A DNA stretch of 64,000 bases from the NCBI GenBank assembly GCA_038380795.1, contig CM076266.1, positions 17,458,145 through 17,522,144 on the forward strand, given 5' to 3'. Shown piece after piece: positions 56,901-64,000 of this stretch (the first letter of the stretch is position 1; each line of letters starts with the position of its first letter). The position numbers were made by a program, and so were the translations under genes. The DNA comes from Pyrocephalus nanus. Lineage: Eukaryota > Chordata > Aves > Passeriformes > Tyrannidae. Under the pieces are notes generated by a model. It was not told the DNA's origin. It was given only the letters and a program-made list of their open reading frames with translations, and did no database searches.

Positions 56901-59900
56901 ACTGGGCCACCATGGGTCCTTTCCATGGGGCACAGTCTTCAGAAACAGACTGCTCCAGCATGGGTCCCCCACAGGTTGCAGTTCATGCCAGAAAACCTGC
57001 ACCTTTGTTTTCTCTTCTTCATGAGCTGCAGTTCCTGCTAGAAATTTTACCTCCCTTGTGGGTTCTCCGTGAATTGCAGCATCCTTCAGGGCATGTCCAG
57101 CTGCTCTGGCATGGAGTTCTCCACAGGCTGCAGGTGAATATCTATCTGCTCCACTTTAGTCCTTCATGGGCTGTAGGGGAAAAAACCTACATCACCGTGG
57201 TCTTCTCCAAAGCTGCAAAGGGATCTCGTGGTACCTGGAGCATCTCGTCTCCCTCCTTCACTGATCTCAGTGGCTTCAGGGTTGTTTCTCTCCCATTTAT
57301 CTCACTGCTCCCTCTTAAATCTGCTGCACAGCTACCTTTTCTTAAACATGTTATCAGTGGAGGCCCTACCAGTGTCACCAATGGGTTCAGCTTTGGCCAG
57401 TGGTAAGACCTGGTTTGAAGCTCTCTGGAATTGGCTCTGTCTGACATGGGGGCAGTCCCTGGTCTCTTCTCACAGGAGCTGCCCCTGCAGGCCCCCTGCT
57501 TATCAGGCCCCTTGCCACATAAACCCAGAACAGTTGGATAAATTACAGGTTTTCAAAAACATTTACTTCAATTCCCCATTCTCTATATGAAGATTTTTGC
57601 AAAGGTTCAATCCTGAGTCAGTGGTAAGACTTGCTCTGATGTTAAATGCCAAAAGTATTTCTGTCACCTAGCTGATGAATACTGTAACTGGAGTTTATAG
57701 CTGCTATTGTAAATTTGATTATGTATGATTTGCATAAAAACAACTTACAGTTTACACAGGAACAGATGGGATAACTGCTAACTGCCTGACTAATTAAACA
57801 TCCTCAGAAAGAAATTTTAGCTAAAACATTGCATGTCTTTTATCTAGCATTTTCTCAAAATGAGATTATCGAGGTGTAATTTAATTTAGCAAATGTTGAA
57901 AATGCTTTGGAATGCTTTTGAAAGTTTATTCATACTTTTTGTTCACTCTTGTTTTCTTCAGGCACTTAAATCTATTATTTGGTCCTTATCTCAGACGGGC
58001 CAATATGAAAGGTAAGTATTGCCTTCTTTTTTAATTCAAAACTGAATTTTCTGTCAAAGGTTCATTTGATTTGCTATATACTACATAATTCAGAATTCTA
58101 CATTATGTTGGTCCTTTCTGAAGGATGAGTTGTATATAGTTCAGTAACTGAGGGGCTTGGATGTACTATATATGGTATTTTTATGATATCTAAAGCTAAG
58201 GCTAGCTGCTGAACCTGTTTTAGACATGCTAACCCATTTAAGCCTAGATTTTCTATTTAATATTTTACTTTTCTCCTCTGTTCCTAAACCATTACTTATG
58301 TATTTTTGCTTTTTTACTGTAAATAGTGAATGCAAATTTTTTTCTCCCTGTTATTTTTTCCCAGGTTATAAAGATACATGAGTTTCATCCCTAGGAAGGG
58401 ATCCCAACTATATTAATTTTATTTTCTGAATATCTAATATATATTCTACCTGTCACAGCTCTTTGACATCACTTGTTAATGCTGTGCTAAAGAGATATTA
58501 GTTTGTCCAATTGAATGTCATCATTTCCCTGGCACGTCTTTCTGCTCCCTGGTTTTTTTTGTAAAAATATCATTAATCATTTCAGTGATCTCTGCTATCT
58601 GTAGTCTACTGGACATTACCAAAATGTCAACAGAAGTGAGCAGCAGGATTCAGCATCCTATCTTCACAGATGTTTTTGGAGAGCAAGTGTACAAGATTTT
58701 GACTCTTTTCATTTGTATTTCTGCCTGAGAATCCCAAATCAATATATGTAGTGCCTGACTGGCTCTTCTGGTACCAGTGTTCTACTTTTTCTCAGTGGTG
58801 CCCAGAGACAGCACAATGAGTAATAGCCAGAAATGAAAACACAAGTTTCACCTCAGTTGAGGAAGAACTTCTTTCCATTGAGGGTGTCAGAGCACTGGAA
58901 CAGGCTGCCCAGGGAGGGTTTGGAGTCTCTCTCTGGAGACGTTCAAAACCATCCTGGACACGTTCCTGTGTAACTTGCTTGAGGTGACCCTACCTTGACA
59001 GGGGCATTGGACTGGATGATCTCCAGAGCTCCCTTCCAACCCTAACAATTCCGTCATTTTTTTTTTTTTTTTTACATTACTAAAGTTTCATTTTCTAAAT
59101 AAGCTCTTCTATAATTAATGGAATTAAAAAACCATGCTAAAAATAATGTTCATATTTCCAAATAGATACAGGGATTGAGGAAAATATTACTGATTTGTGG
59201 TATATTTAAAACTTCCATAGAGTGGAAAAAAAAAATTCTGTGCAGACGTTGACTCATGCTTACTGAATTAGATGTGTTGTCTAATGCCACTAGGATGATT
59301 TTGAAACAAAACCAGTGCTTCTGTAGTACATAAATAATGTGGAGTTTGGATTTTTTTTTTTTTTTTCAGAGAAGAACGTTTTAACCATGGTGAGGTAAGA
59401 TTCTTTTTCTGTGCAATTTTTACTTGTGAATGAATGCAAATACTCAATATTGAAATGCAGGTTGTAATGGTCTGAGGCTGATATACATGCTTTATTTGAA
59501 GCTAAGTATTCTTCGCATCTTTTATTCCCTCATCTTAAATTGGGTCTGTTACGTCACTAGAACAATTCTGGAACGTTGAACAAAAAAAATATGCTGGCTA
59601 ATGGGAGATATACTGTACTACAAAATATACTGGCTACTGCAAGAGAGGAGTCTTGGCCTTTTGCTATAGCAATACAAAAAGACACTGAAATTAGGCTGGA
59701 CCTTCAGTTTTCTCCATATAGACTGAAAAGGAGATTGCTTCCTTTACTGGGCTTTGATGTGATAGATAATGTTAAAATTCTGTTTTGAAATATGCCATAA
59801 TGAACATAATAGTACACTTGGTTGTTTTTAGTAAAATTATGCAAAACAATGTATTGTGTCCTGCTCTGGAGCCCTCAGCACGGGAAAAACGTGGACCTGT

Positions 59901-60839
59901 CAGAGGAGGTCCACTAAAGCAATTAGGGATGGAATACCTCTTCTGTGAAGACAAGCTGAGAGAGTTGGGGTCGTTCAACCTGTAGAAGACTCAAGGAAGA
60001 CCTTATTGAGGCCTTTCAGTGCTTAAAGGGGACCTATAAGAAAGATGGGAACAAACTTTTTAGCAGGGCCTGTTGTGACAGGACAAGGGATAATGACTTC
60101 AAACTGAAATCAGAGAGATTTCAAATGGACACAAGGAGGAAATTTTTTACAAGGGGACTGGTGAAACACTGGAACAGGTGGCCCAGAGAGCTGGTAAATG
60201 TCTGTCAAGTTGCCTATGGGGAATTTTAGATTGGATATTAGGAAAAATTTCTTCACCAAAAGGGTTGTCAACCATTGGAGCAGGCTGCCCAGGGAAGGAC
60301 TTGAGTCACCATCCCTGGAGGTTATTAAAGACATGTAGATCTGGCACTGAGAGACAAAGATTAGTAATGGACTTGGTAGTGTTAAGTTAATGTTTGGACT
60401 TGATCCTAGAGATCTTTTCCAACCTAAATGATTCTATGATAAACAATCACTTAGATAAAAGCACTGATTGAAAAAGTGCCTCTATGATTTACCACGGCAC
60501 TTTGACAGGTTCCATTCCTTAGCATTCTAGATACCCTTTAGAAAAAAGATAAGAGAAAGTAATTATATCTGAAATATGAAGATCTTTACTGTGACTTGTA
60601 CTCTTTCAGACAAGCTCATAATTTAGGCTGTATTGAAAATAAAGTTGCGTGTTTAAGATAGGAATGAAAAGTATGAAATTTTATGCTCCTGTCTTGTGGT
60701 TGTTTTTTTTTCCTTTCAGCTGGTATTCCATGCATTGCAGCTGTTGGCATACAGTGTCCTAGCGATTTTAATCATGAGACTAAAACTGTTTTTGACACCA
60801 CATCTATGTGTTATGGCTTCCTTAGTGTGTTCAAAACAG
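26191..60839 (+). CDS. DPY19L1: DPY19L1, tryptophan C-mannosyltransferase (gene span, 18 exons, C-terminus outside window)
   Basis: DPY19 proteins are polytopic ER membrane glycosyltransferases of the GT-C fold. They transfer mannose from dolichyl-phosphate-mannose to the C2 of tryptophan in WxxW motifs, for example in thrombospondin repeats and UNC5 receptors. Mouse Dpy19l1 has been linked to cortical neuron migration. Eighteen exons, all with GT-AG borders, join in one frame: 26191-26488, 32426-32450, 32910-32997, 33629-33766, 38725-38845, 40473-40566, 42738-42795, 46164-46255, 47633-47732, 49055-49132, 50709-50795, 52233-52292, 54805-54885, 55645-55746, 56434-56505, 57962-58011, 59370-59394, 60720-60839. 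This gives 1689 nt, or 563 codons. Family landmarks are [11 protein letters not shown] (about residue 115), [11 protein letters not shown] (255), [33 protein letters not shown] and [12 protein letters not shown]. Paralogues L2, L3 and L4 are possible by family, but sequence and the TBX20 neighbour favour L1. Roughly 150 C-terminal residues (from the LFGW-type segment on) are expected past 64,000. Confidence 0.95.
26489..32425 (+). other. DPY19L1: DPY19L1 intron 1 (5.9 kb)
   Basis: The first part continues the CpG island to about 26.9 kb; the rest is AT-rich. A possible antisense LTR remnant lies at about 31.43-32.08 kb. A weak CTCF-like core (tagagggc near 31,050) is also present. No other exon that fits the phase was found, though a small alternative exon could be missed. 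Confidence 0.75.
31425..32085 (-). mobile_element. Possible LTR or other retroelement remnant (antisense)
   Basis: The block opens with tgtcacggtccatttggatt and shortly after carries aatttatttcatg, which is an AATAAA on the - strand. It is more GC-balanced than its surroundings. The pattern resembles the tail end of an avian retroviral LTR read in reverse, but I cannot place the other end, see no target duplication and am not certain of the family. Confidence 0.3.
32426..32450 (+). CDS. DPY19L1: DPY19L1 exon 2, 25-nt microexon (residues 100-108)
   Basis: Acceptor tttacag at 32,419-32,425 and donor gtaagg at 32,451. Joined to exon 1 in phase 1 it gives AVVAGVLH plus the first two bases of a Trp codon completed by exon 3. 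This is the core of the first membrane helix just before the conserved luminal loop. Skipping it would shift the frame. Confidence 0.85.
32451..32909 (+). other. DPY19L1: DPY19L1 intron 2
   Basis: A 459-base AT-rich intron with a pyrimidine tract and ttaacag acceptor. No repeat or other feature seen. Confidence 0.8.
32910..32997 (+). CDS. DPY19L1: DPY19L1 exon 3 (residues 108-137), luminal catalytic-loop motif
   Basis: It encodes [17 protein letters not shown] and then [12 protein letters not shown], the most conserved signature of DPY19 proteins. It lies in the first luminal loop, equivalent to the acidic first loop of GT-C enzymes such as STT3. Work on nematode DPY-19 places the catalytic acidic residue in this loop; E128 and E130 here are the likely region, though I cannot assign the exact residue. 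Acceptor ttaacag, donor gttaga, ends in phase 0. Confidence 0.95.
32998..33628 (+). other. DPY19L1: DPY19L1 intron 3
   Basis: A 631-base AT-rich intron with a T-run near 33,285-33,298. The frame upstream of exon 4 (from 33,560) is open but begins at a non-ATG in the intron and is not coding. Confidence 0.8.
33629..33766 (+). CDS. DPY19L1: DPY19L1 exon 4 (residues 138-183)
   Basis: It encodes [16 protein letters not shown], then [19 protein letters not shown] and [11 protein letters not shown], continuing the luminal region after the catalytic motif. GLYYSY.K.I..APSF is a strong family signature. 138 nt, 46 codons, phase 0 at both ends; acceptor cctgcag, donor gtgagc. Confidence 0.95.
33767..38724 (+). 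other. DPY19L1: DPY19L1 intron 4 (5.0 kb)
   Basis: AT-rich, with a TTTG repeat at about 34,730-34,750, an imperfect tandem duplication near 35,860-35,905 (gataatgtgttaa-type units), a long T-run near 36,437-36,452 and a long antisense CR1 copy at 36.89-37.84 kb. No additional exon fits the phase. Confidence 0.75.
36890..37842 (-). mobile_element. CR1 LINE, about 950 bp, antisense within intron 4
   Basis: On the + strand the copy begins with agaattgtagaacagttgtg, passes ttgttccagtgttttaccac, gtggaatttcctgtgtttca, ttctgcaaaactgctttcta and cagtcatctcaggagactat, and ends near cctttttgaagatagaagtg. This is the reverse complement of the 3' UTR and the C-terminal reverse transcriptase region of avian CR1. 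The peptides are broken by stops, so it is dead. It is the longest CR1 copy in the window. Confidence 0.85.
38725..38845 (+). CDS. DPY19L1: DPY19L1 exon 5 (residues 184-224)
   Basis: It encodes [19 protein letters not shown], then [20 protein letters not shown] and E, with a split Gly. ASWYR and the C.TV.RG.GLSP.ESCEG signature are conserved; the two cysteines may pair in the lumen. Acceptor ctag, donor gtaagt-like gtaag, ends in phase 1. Confidence 0.95.
40473..40566 (+). CDS. DPY19L1: DPY19L1 exon 6 (residues 224-255)
   Basis: It encodes [17 protein letters not shown] and then [13 protein letters not shown], a hydrophobic membrane segment of the GT-C core. It starts in phase 1 (completing Gly224) and ends with the first two bases of Ser255. 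Acceptor cctag, donor gtaagg. Confidence 0.95.
42738..42795 (+). CDS. DPY19L1: DPY19L1 exon 7 (residues 255-274)
   Basis: A 58-nt exon encoding [20 protein letters not shown], highly conserved in the family; FFFNHGE leads into the next luminal stretch. Acceptor ttcacag, donor gtaggt, ends in phase 0. Confidence 0.95.
46164..46255 (+). CDS. DPY19L1: DPY19L1 exon 8 (residues 275-305)
   Basis: It encodes [18 protein letters not shown] and [12 protein letters not shown]. The CTRVMW.PPLRE.F..PF motif, next to a membrane helix, is a hallmark of DPY19 proteins. Acceptor tttttag, donor gtacct, ends after two bases of Arg305. Confidence 0.95.
46700..46725. repeat. Perfect 13-bp tandem duplication, ctaattaactagt x2
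   Basis: Two adjacent copies of ctaattaactagt, each with a TAATTA core (a homeodomain-type site) and a near-palindrome. A third partial copy, tctaattac, follows about 15 bases later. It lies in intron 8. Confidence 0.9.
47633..47732 (+). CDS. DPY19L1: DPY19L1 exon 9 (residues 305-338)
   Basis: It encodes [19 protein letters not shown] and [14 protein letters not shown] after completing Arg305. [13 protein letters not shown] is a strongly conserved membrane-border segment. Acceptor cccaag, donor gtaagc, ends in phase 0. Confidence 0.95.
49055..49132 (+). CDS. DPY19L1: DPY19L1 exon 10 (residues 339-364)
   Basis: 78 nt encoding [17 protein letters not shown] and LQKILNAHM: a membrane helix followed by a short loop. 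Phase 0 at both ends; acceptor ttccag, donor gtaatt. Confidence 0.95.
50709..50795 (+). CDS. DPY19L1: DPY19L1 exon 11 (residues 365-393)
   Basis: 87 nt encoding [19 protein letters not shown] and [10 protein letters not shown], two hydrophobic stretches around the conserved [11 protein letters not shown] motif. Phase 0 at both ends. The open frame continues past the donor gtaagt into the intron; that extension is not coding. Confidence 0.95.
52233..52292 (+). CDS. DPY19L1: DPY19L1 exon 12 (residues 394-413)
   Basis: A 60-nt exon encoding [20 protein letters not shown]. It lies between recognised exons, keeps phase 0, and has acceptor tttattag and donor gtaagg. This loop is less conserved across the family, and the basic GRRRE patch is probably cytosolic. 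Confidence 0.88.
54805..54885 (+). CDS. DPY19L1: DPY19L1 exon 13 (residues 414-440)
   Basis: 81 nt encoding [19 protein letters not shown] and [19 protein letters not shown] followed by .ADD is conserved, with the ADD-AHIG boundary continuing into exon 14. The acceptor is the less pyrimidine-rich ttttaag; donor gtaagt. Phase 0. Confidence 0.95.
55645..55746 (+). CDS. DPY19L1: DPY19L1 exon 14 (residues 441-474)
   Basis: 102 nt encoding [18 protein letters not shown] and [16 protein letters not shown], a highly conserved, probably luminal region. TCAAEFDFM is diagnostic for DPY19 proteins. Acceptor accag, donor gtaatt. Open sequence past the donor is intron. Confidence 0.96.
56434..56505 (+). 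CDS. DPY19L1: DPY19L1 exon 15 (residues 475-498)
   Basis: 72 nt encoding [18 protein letters not shown] and GVIVKR: the conserved [11 protein letters not shown] motif running into a membrane helix that ends in basic residues. Phase 0; acceptor ttttag, donor gtaagt. Confidence 0.96.
56506..57961 (+). other. DPY19L1: DPY19L1 intron 15
   Basis: Most of this 1.46-kb intron is a single antisense LTR (56,601-57,532). The remainder is AT-rich and ends in ttcttcag. Confidence 0.85.
56601..57532 (-). mobile_element. Solo endogenous retrovirus LTR, antisense to DPY19L1
   Basis: Read on the - strand the block begins TGTTCTGGGTTTATGTGG and ends CCAGCCAAAGTTAACCCACCACA-like, i.e. TG...CA. AATAAA appears on the - strand near 56,786-56,792, placed late in the LTR as expected. 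The + strand text ggttaactttggctggctgc and repeated 'tgcagttc... catgggtcc' units match a class of LTR common in neoavian genomes. No internal viral sequence or second LTR follows, so it is a solo LTR. The 5-base flanks (gttaa and gttgg) agree at three positions, so any target duplication is imperfect. About 932 bp; it encodes no protein. Confidence 0.8.
57962..58011 (+). CDS. DPY19L1: DPY19L1 exon 16 (residues 499-515)
   Basis: A 50-nt exon encoding [16 protein letters not shown] plus two bases of Arg515. It lies in a variable cytosolic loop, so homology is weak, but phase, acceptor ttcttcag and donor gtaagt all fit. Confidence 0.85.
58012..59369 (+). other. DPY19L1: DPY19L1 intron 16
   Basis: A 1.36-kb AT-rich intron with a sense CR1 tail at 58.78-59.07 kb. 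It ends in a run of sixteen T directly before the cag acceptor of exon 17. Confidence 0.8.
58781..59073 (+). mobile_element. CR1 LINE 3' tail (sense)
   Basis: It contains ctcagtggtgcccagagaca, gaggaagaacttctttccat, cactggaacaggctgcccag and ggatgatctccagagctccc, then cttccaaccctaacaatt, the canonical avian CR1 3' UTR. The usual ATTCTATG terminal repeats are replaced by ccgtca followed by a 17-base T-run. Confidence 0.9.
59370..59394 (+). CDS. DPY19L1: DPY19L1 exon 17, 25-nt microexon (residues 515-523)
   Basis: It completes Arg515 and encodes EERFNHGE, aligning with the conserved F.HGEL segment that exon 18 continues ([11 protein letters not shown]). Acceptor: sixteen T followed by cag; donor gtaaga. 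Skipping it would shift the frame. Confidence 0.88.
59850..60200 (+). mobile_element. CR1 LINE fragment (sense), first of two in tandem
   Basis: It carries attgtgtcctgctctggagc, gaagacaagctgagagagtt, cttattgaggcctttcagtg and ggaacaggtggcccagagag, i.e. the CR1 reverse transcriptase end and 3' UTR up to the 'cccagagagctg' segment, where it stops short of the true 3' end. Confidence 0.88.
60201..60440 (+). mobile_element. CR1 LINE 3' tail (sense), second of two in tandem
   Basis: Directly after the first fragment the text returns to an earlier point of the CR1 consensus (ttttagattggatattagga), repeats the ggagcaggctgcccagggaa segment and runs to the natural end ccaacctaaatgattctatgat. The re-entry shows a separate insertion or a duplication with divergence. 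Confidence 0.88.
60720..60839 (+). CDS. DPY19L1: DPY19L1 exon 18 (residues 524-563)
   Basis: 120 nt encoding [38 protein letters not shown] and KQ: two conserved membrane segments joined by the [10 protein letters not shown] motif. Phase 0; acceptor ctttcag, donor gtaagg. It is the last exon visible. Confidence 0.96.
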
Positions 60840-63800
60840 GTAAGGTCTCTTTTATCCTGTAGCTATCTCAGTACTTATGGTATTAGAAAGATGTTTGTCC
60901 TAAAGCAGATTTCTCTGCTTGTAATTACTGAATCTGAGGGTAGCAGTCAAAAATAAAGTAGATTATATTGCCTTTAAAAAAATAGTTCCAATCTCACCTC
61001 TTCCCAAATAACGTAAATGTGTTTTATGCAACTTGTCCAATAGTGTTATTATATGAGTTAACATGCTTTGTATTCAGCTTGAACATAAGAGACATATACC
61101 AGATTTTACTGGATTTACTCACCTCTATGCCATTGCAAGTTTTTATTGACCATTAATTTTATCCAGTGTTTGACTTCATTTACACTGTGTTTTCACAGCT
61201 CTTCAGTGCTTATTGCCGTGCATATTTTTGTCCGTTACTTCTTCCAGAAGTGTTGTTTGAAGTCTTGCATGTTGGAAACGTTTCAGTCTTAAAAATCAAA
61301 AGTCGTATGTCTTACTTGGATTTAATCTTTCTAGTTTGAAATCATCTGTAACATAAAATGTTACTAGATTTTCAGTCTCTGTTTAGATAGTTGTTTTAGA
61401 AGGCTTGCACTTCCAGCAAAAGTAGGGTAAGTAGTCCTTTGTCTGGGAAGCAGAGAGGGAGGCAGAAAGAAAACCGTCTGAACAGCTGAGCCCAGAGATC
61501 AGTGGTGCATGGTCTGGTTGAAGGCCAGTAATTAGCAATTTACCCGAGGGGTCAGTGCTGTGTCCAGACTGTTCAACGTCTTTGCTAATGGTCTGGATGA
61601 TGGTTTTGCTGATGATACAGAACTGGGGGGAATGGCTGGCTTTTTTGAGCGGTGCCCAGTGATGGGACCAGAGGCAATGGGCACACACTGAAACACAGGT
61701 GGTTCTGTCTAAACACCTTGGAACTTTTTCACTGTGAGGGTGACTAAGCACTTGATAAGTTAATATGTGCATTTTGTTTACCTGTGTTAGGCTTCTCTCC
61801 ACAATACCATTCACCTTTCCAGGTATGACTGGGTGCCTGATTTCACCAAGGCAGCACGTTTTCAGCAGCCTTTTTGCACAGTGATAAGAGCACAGTTTCA
61901 GTATTCTGTATTTATAAGATGATGCCTGCAAATATTTGGATGACTACCAGCCAAGTTAAACAGTAGCAGCAGAGGCTACTTTAATCAGCTGTAATGTAAT
62001 ACATTGCCACATATTATTCCCGGAGGAAAGACTCTTCTCCTGGTACACTAGACATGCAGACGAGCAGCAGCATCATGCTTTAGAAACACTGATGCATCTG
62101 CTGGTTTGTTGTCAGGAGCGAAGGAGAAGGCATATACTCTGGAGAAGTCTGCTTGTAATCAGAACAAGCTTTTAATTTTGGAAAGGAAGTGTGTTACAGA
62201 CCCCCTGACAACTCCTCGCTCTGTGATACGTGCTTTCAGCTCAGCTCTGCTAAGAACATGAGAACTATTAATTCCAGGCAACCATGAAATTCCAGTTTTG
62301 CTCTGCTACACACATGCTGCCTTTTGCGCTGGTATAGAGATTTTCCCGGGGAAGAGATGTGGTCAGAGAGCTGCTGTATCTTGCTGGTATAATCAACCCT
62401 TTGGGGATTATTACCAGCCAGTGCTTGATTACTGGGAAAATGAAAAAGTTGTGTAAATAATGACCTGTTTGGATTTTTAATGCACAAGCAAGCTGGGCTT
62501 CGTATTTTTCAATTGTACCCTGACTTCAAGGAGAATTTTGTATAAGTAAATGAATCCCAAAATAATGGAGATACTCAGAAGCTGTCTGGACATGGACCTG
62601 GGTACCTGGCTCTGGGTGACCCTTCTTGAGCAGCAGGGCTGGATCTTCAGAGGTTTCTGTCACCCTCCACCATGCAGTAATTTTTTAGGAAGTGTCCTAA
62701 AGGTGAATTAGGGTTGTATGATGAAGGCAGTTCCTGTCTGTGAAACAGCTCATACCTGTGTCAAACAGTGGGAAGATGAGTGAATGAGACAGAATTATGC
62801 AAAGAGGGGAAAGCTATCCCATATTGAGCCAGATGAACAAATGATTGTTTCCCAAAAAAATGAATTGTTTTTCCCTGCAGGTTCTTTAAGGGAAGGGCAG
62901 TTCTTTATAATACTGGACAGGTTACACAGTATCAATCTGCTTAAGTGTTGTGCTCATCACTTTGTTCATGCCTGATTTGTTACTTGGCTTAGGCAGAAGT
63001 GTTTAGTGTTGGACAATATCAAATGAATCTGTACAGTTAAAATATAAAATGAAAAAAAATTGTCAAAACTTCTTCAAAAAGTAAATTTATTTAGCTATCT
63101 TGTAACTGAGTATTGGGGCTTGTGTCTTGACAATTTTGCTCTACACACTTGGTGTTCTGTAAGGTTCACAGGTGTTTAGTTTTCCAGTTCTTAGTTGTTC
63201 TTGAAATACTGGCAATCTCTTAGATGGTCTGGTTATTTAAGTAATAGCAGTTACACTGGTTAGATTTCTCCAAATGAACTTTCATGAGATGTTTCTAAGT
63301 AATTTGAAATGAATTTGCTTTTCAAAAGTCAGAAAATTGCTTTTCAAAAGCAGAAAGAAAAAAGTCCAATTTCTTTTAACATATGATTTCTTGATAACAA
63401 TTACAGTATAAATTAGTTCTACTCAAAGTTAATTTGTGCTTAGTTCTTGTTTTAACTGTGTATTTTCTAGAAGAAAATTGATGGGCTTTTCTGCGCTGGT
63501 GGTGGTAGTGGTAGTAGCAGTAGAATTTTCTAGTGAAGTTCAGAACTAAAAGTGTTTCTGTGTTTTGTGCTGCGGAAGAAGGCATCTCAGCCTTCTGAGA
63601 ATGAAAAATAATAAAATGTGTACTTCTGTTTTTGGCCACATAGCGATCTTTTTGTTTTTAAAGCACCTGAGTAGTAGCATTTCAGTAATTCTTTCTGGAT
63701 TACTGTTGTTCTTTTAGCGCTGCAACTAAAGTCATCAGGCTGGTTAATGAAAACTGGTGCTTTTGGTAATTGTTGTGTGTTGTATCATAGAGGATGGCAT

Positions 63801-64000
63801 ATGTCATTACTGTGTAAATATTGAAAGGGAAGATAGGTGTAGAGTATCTGATCTTTTTTTTTTTTTTCTTCTTCTGTCAACTGCATTTTGGCACTTTGAT
63901 TGTTCTGCTGTTTCCACTGGTTGTAGAGTGAGAGTAAGCTTCTGGAAAAGCTGCTATTGCAGATGATAACCTGTTCTGGGACCTGCCCTTGTTGGACTAG
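60840..64000 (+). other. DPY19L1: DPY19L1 intron 18, 5' part
   Basis: The family continues after this exon with an LFGWLF-type helix and a luminal C-terminal domain; no such coding sequence appears before the window end. The visible 3.2 kb is AT-rich with one internally deleted CR1 piece (61.54-61.75 kb) and a T-run near 63,853-63,866. Confidence 0.8.
61535..61752 (+). mobile_element. CR1 LINE fragment (sense), internally deleted
   Basis: It begins gaggggtcagtgctgtgtcc, continues tctggatgatggttttgctg and gaactggggggaatggctgg, then jumps to ggtgcccagtgatgggacca, aactttttcactgtgagggt and gactaagcact. About several hundred consensus bases between the two blocks are missing. Confidence 0.85.

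Larger units (their letters stand above)
59395..60719 (+). other. DPY19L1: DPY19L1 intron 17
   Basis: It carries a composite of two CR1 tails (59.85-60.44 kb). The rest is AT-rich; the acceptor is preceded by a run of T and ctttcag. Confidence 0.8.

Noticed and set aside
56912..57590. 164- and 120-codon frames on the + strand
   Set aside because: They lie inside the antisense solo LTR and are non-coding repeat sequence, not a viral gene.
61191..61245. A cacag acceptor followed by ctcttcagtgc as a possible DPY19L1 exon 19
   Set aside because: The translation (LFSAYCRAY...) does not match the expected LFGWLF-type continuation beyond two residues and has no matching donor.
61383..61931. 182-codon frame on the - strand
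   Set aside because: It overlaps the sense CR1 fragment at 61.54-61.75 kb and reads it backwards, and has no homology of its own.
1..64000. Search for tRNA, rRNA, microRNA-like hairpins, CRISPR or prokaryotic operons
   Set aside because: None was convincing by eye. The sequence has the character of vertebrate nuclear DNA throughout; small RNA genes without strong sequence hallmarks could be missed.

Overview
This is vertebrate nuclear DNA, almost certainly from a bird. It is AT-rich and non-coding for most of its length, has GT-AG introns, a CpG-island promoter, many CR1 LINE pieces (the dominant avian retroposon) and one LTR of a type I associate with neoavian genomes. No operon, phage, CRISPR or prokaryotic feature is present. 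The species cannot be read from the sequence; a non-galliform bird is an inference.

Layout. (1) 1-907: last intron and terminal coding exon of TBX20 on the + strand, ending in the conserved tail HSSAVMTPFV, followed by its 3' UTR. (2) About 908-25,640: roughly 24.7 kb of 3' UTR and intergenic DNA with no convincing gene. It holds old CR1 remnants, an isolated CpG-rich patch at 14.09-14.36 kb with a CTCF-like motif on the - strand, and a second CTCF-like motif at 19.53 kb on the + strand. (3) About 25,640-26,900: the CpG-island promoter and first exon of DPY19L1. (4) 26,191-60,839: 18 coding exons of DPY19L1 on the + strand, joining in frame with consistent phases to give 563 codons. (5) 60,840-64,000: start of the next intron. 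The C-terminal exons lie beyond the window.

TBX20 is a cardiac T-box transcription factor. DPY19L1 is a multi-pass ER membrane C-mannosyltransferase that attaches mannose to tryptophan in WxxW motifs of secreted and membrane proteins. They are not known to act in one pathway. They are long-standing neighbours: order and relative orientation agree with human 7p14. Their separate regulation makes the intergenic CpG patch and the two divergent CTCF-like motifs the most interesting non-coding signals here.

I did not find a new biological system. Points worth a second look are the candidate insulator, an out-of-frame ATG 8 bases upstream of the DPY19L1 start, two 25-nt microexons, and insertions (antisense LTR, tandem CR1 tails) in the DPY19L1 introns. 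Most other open frames are chance frames in non-coding or GC-rich DNA and were left out.
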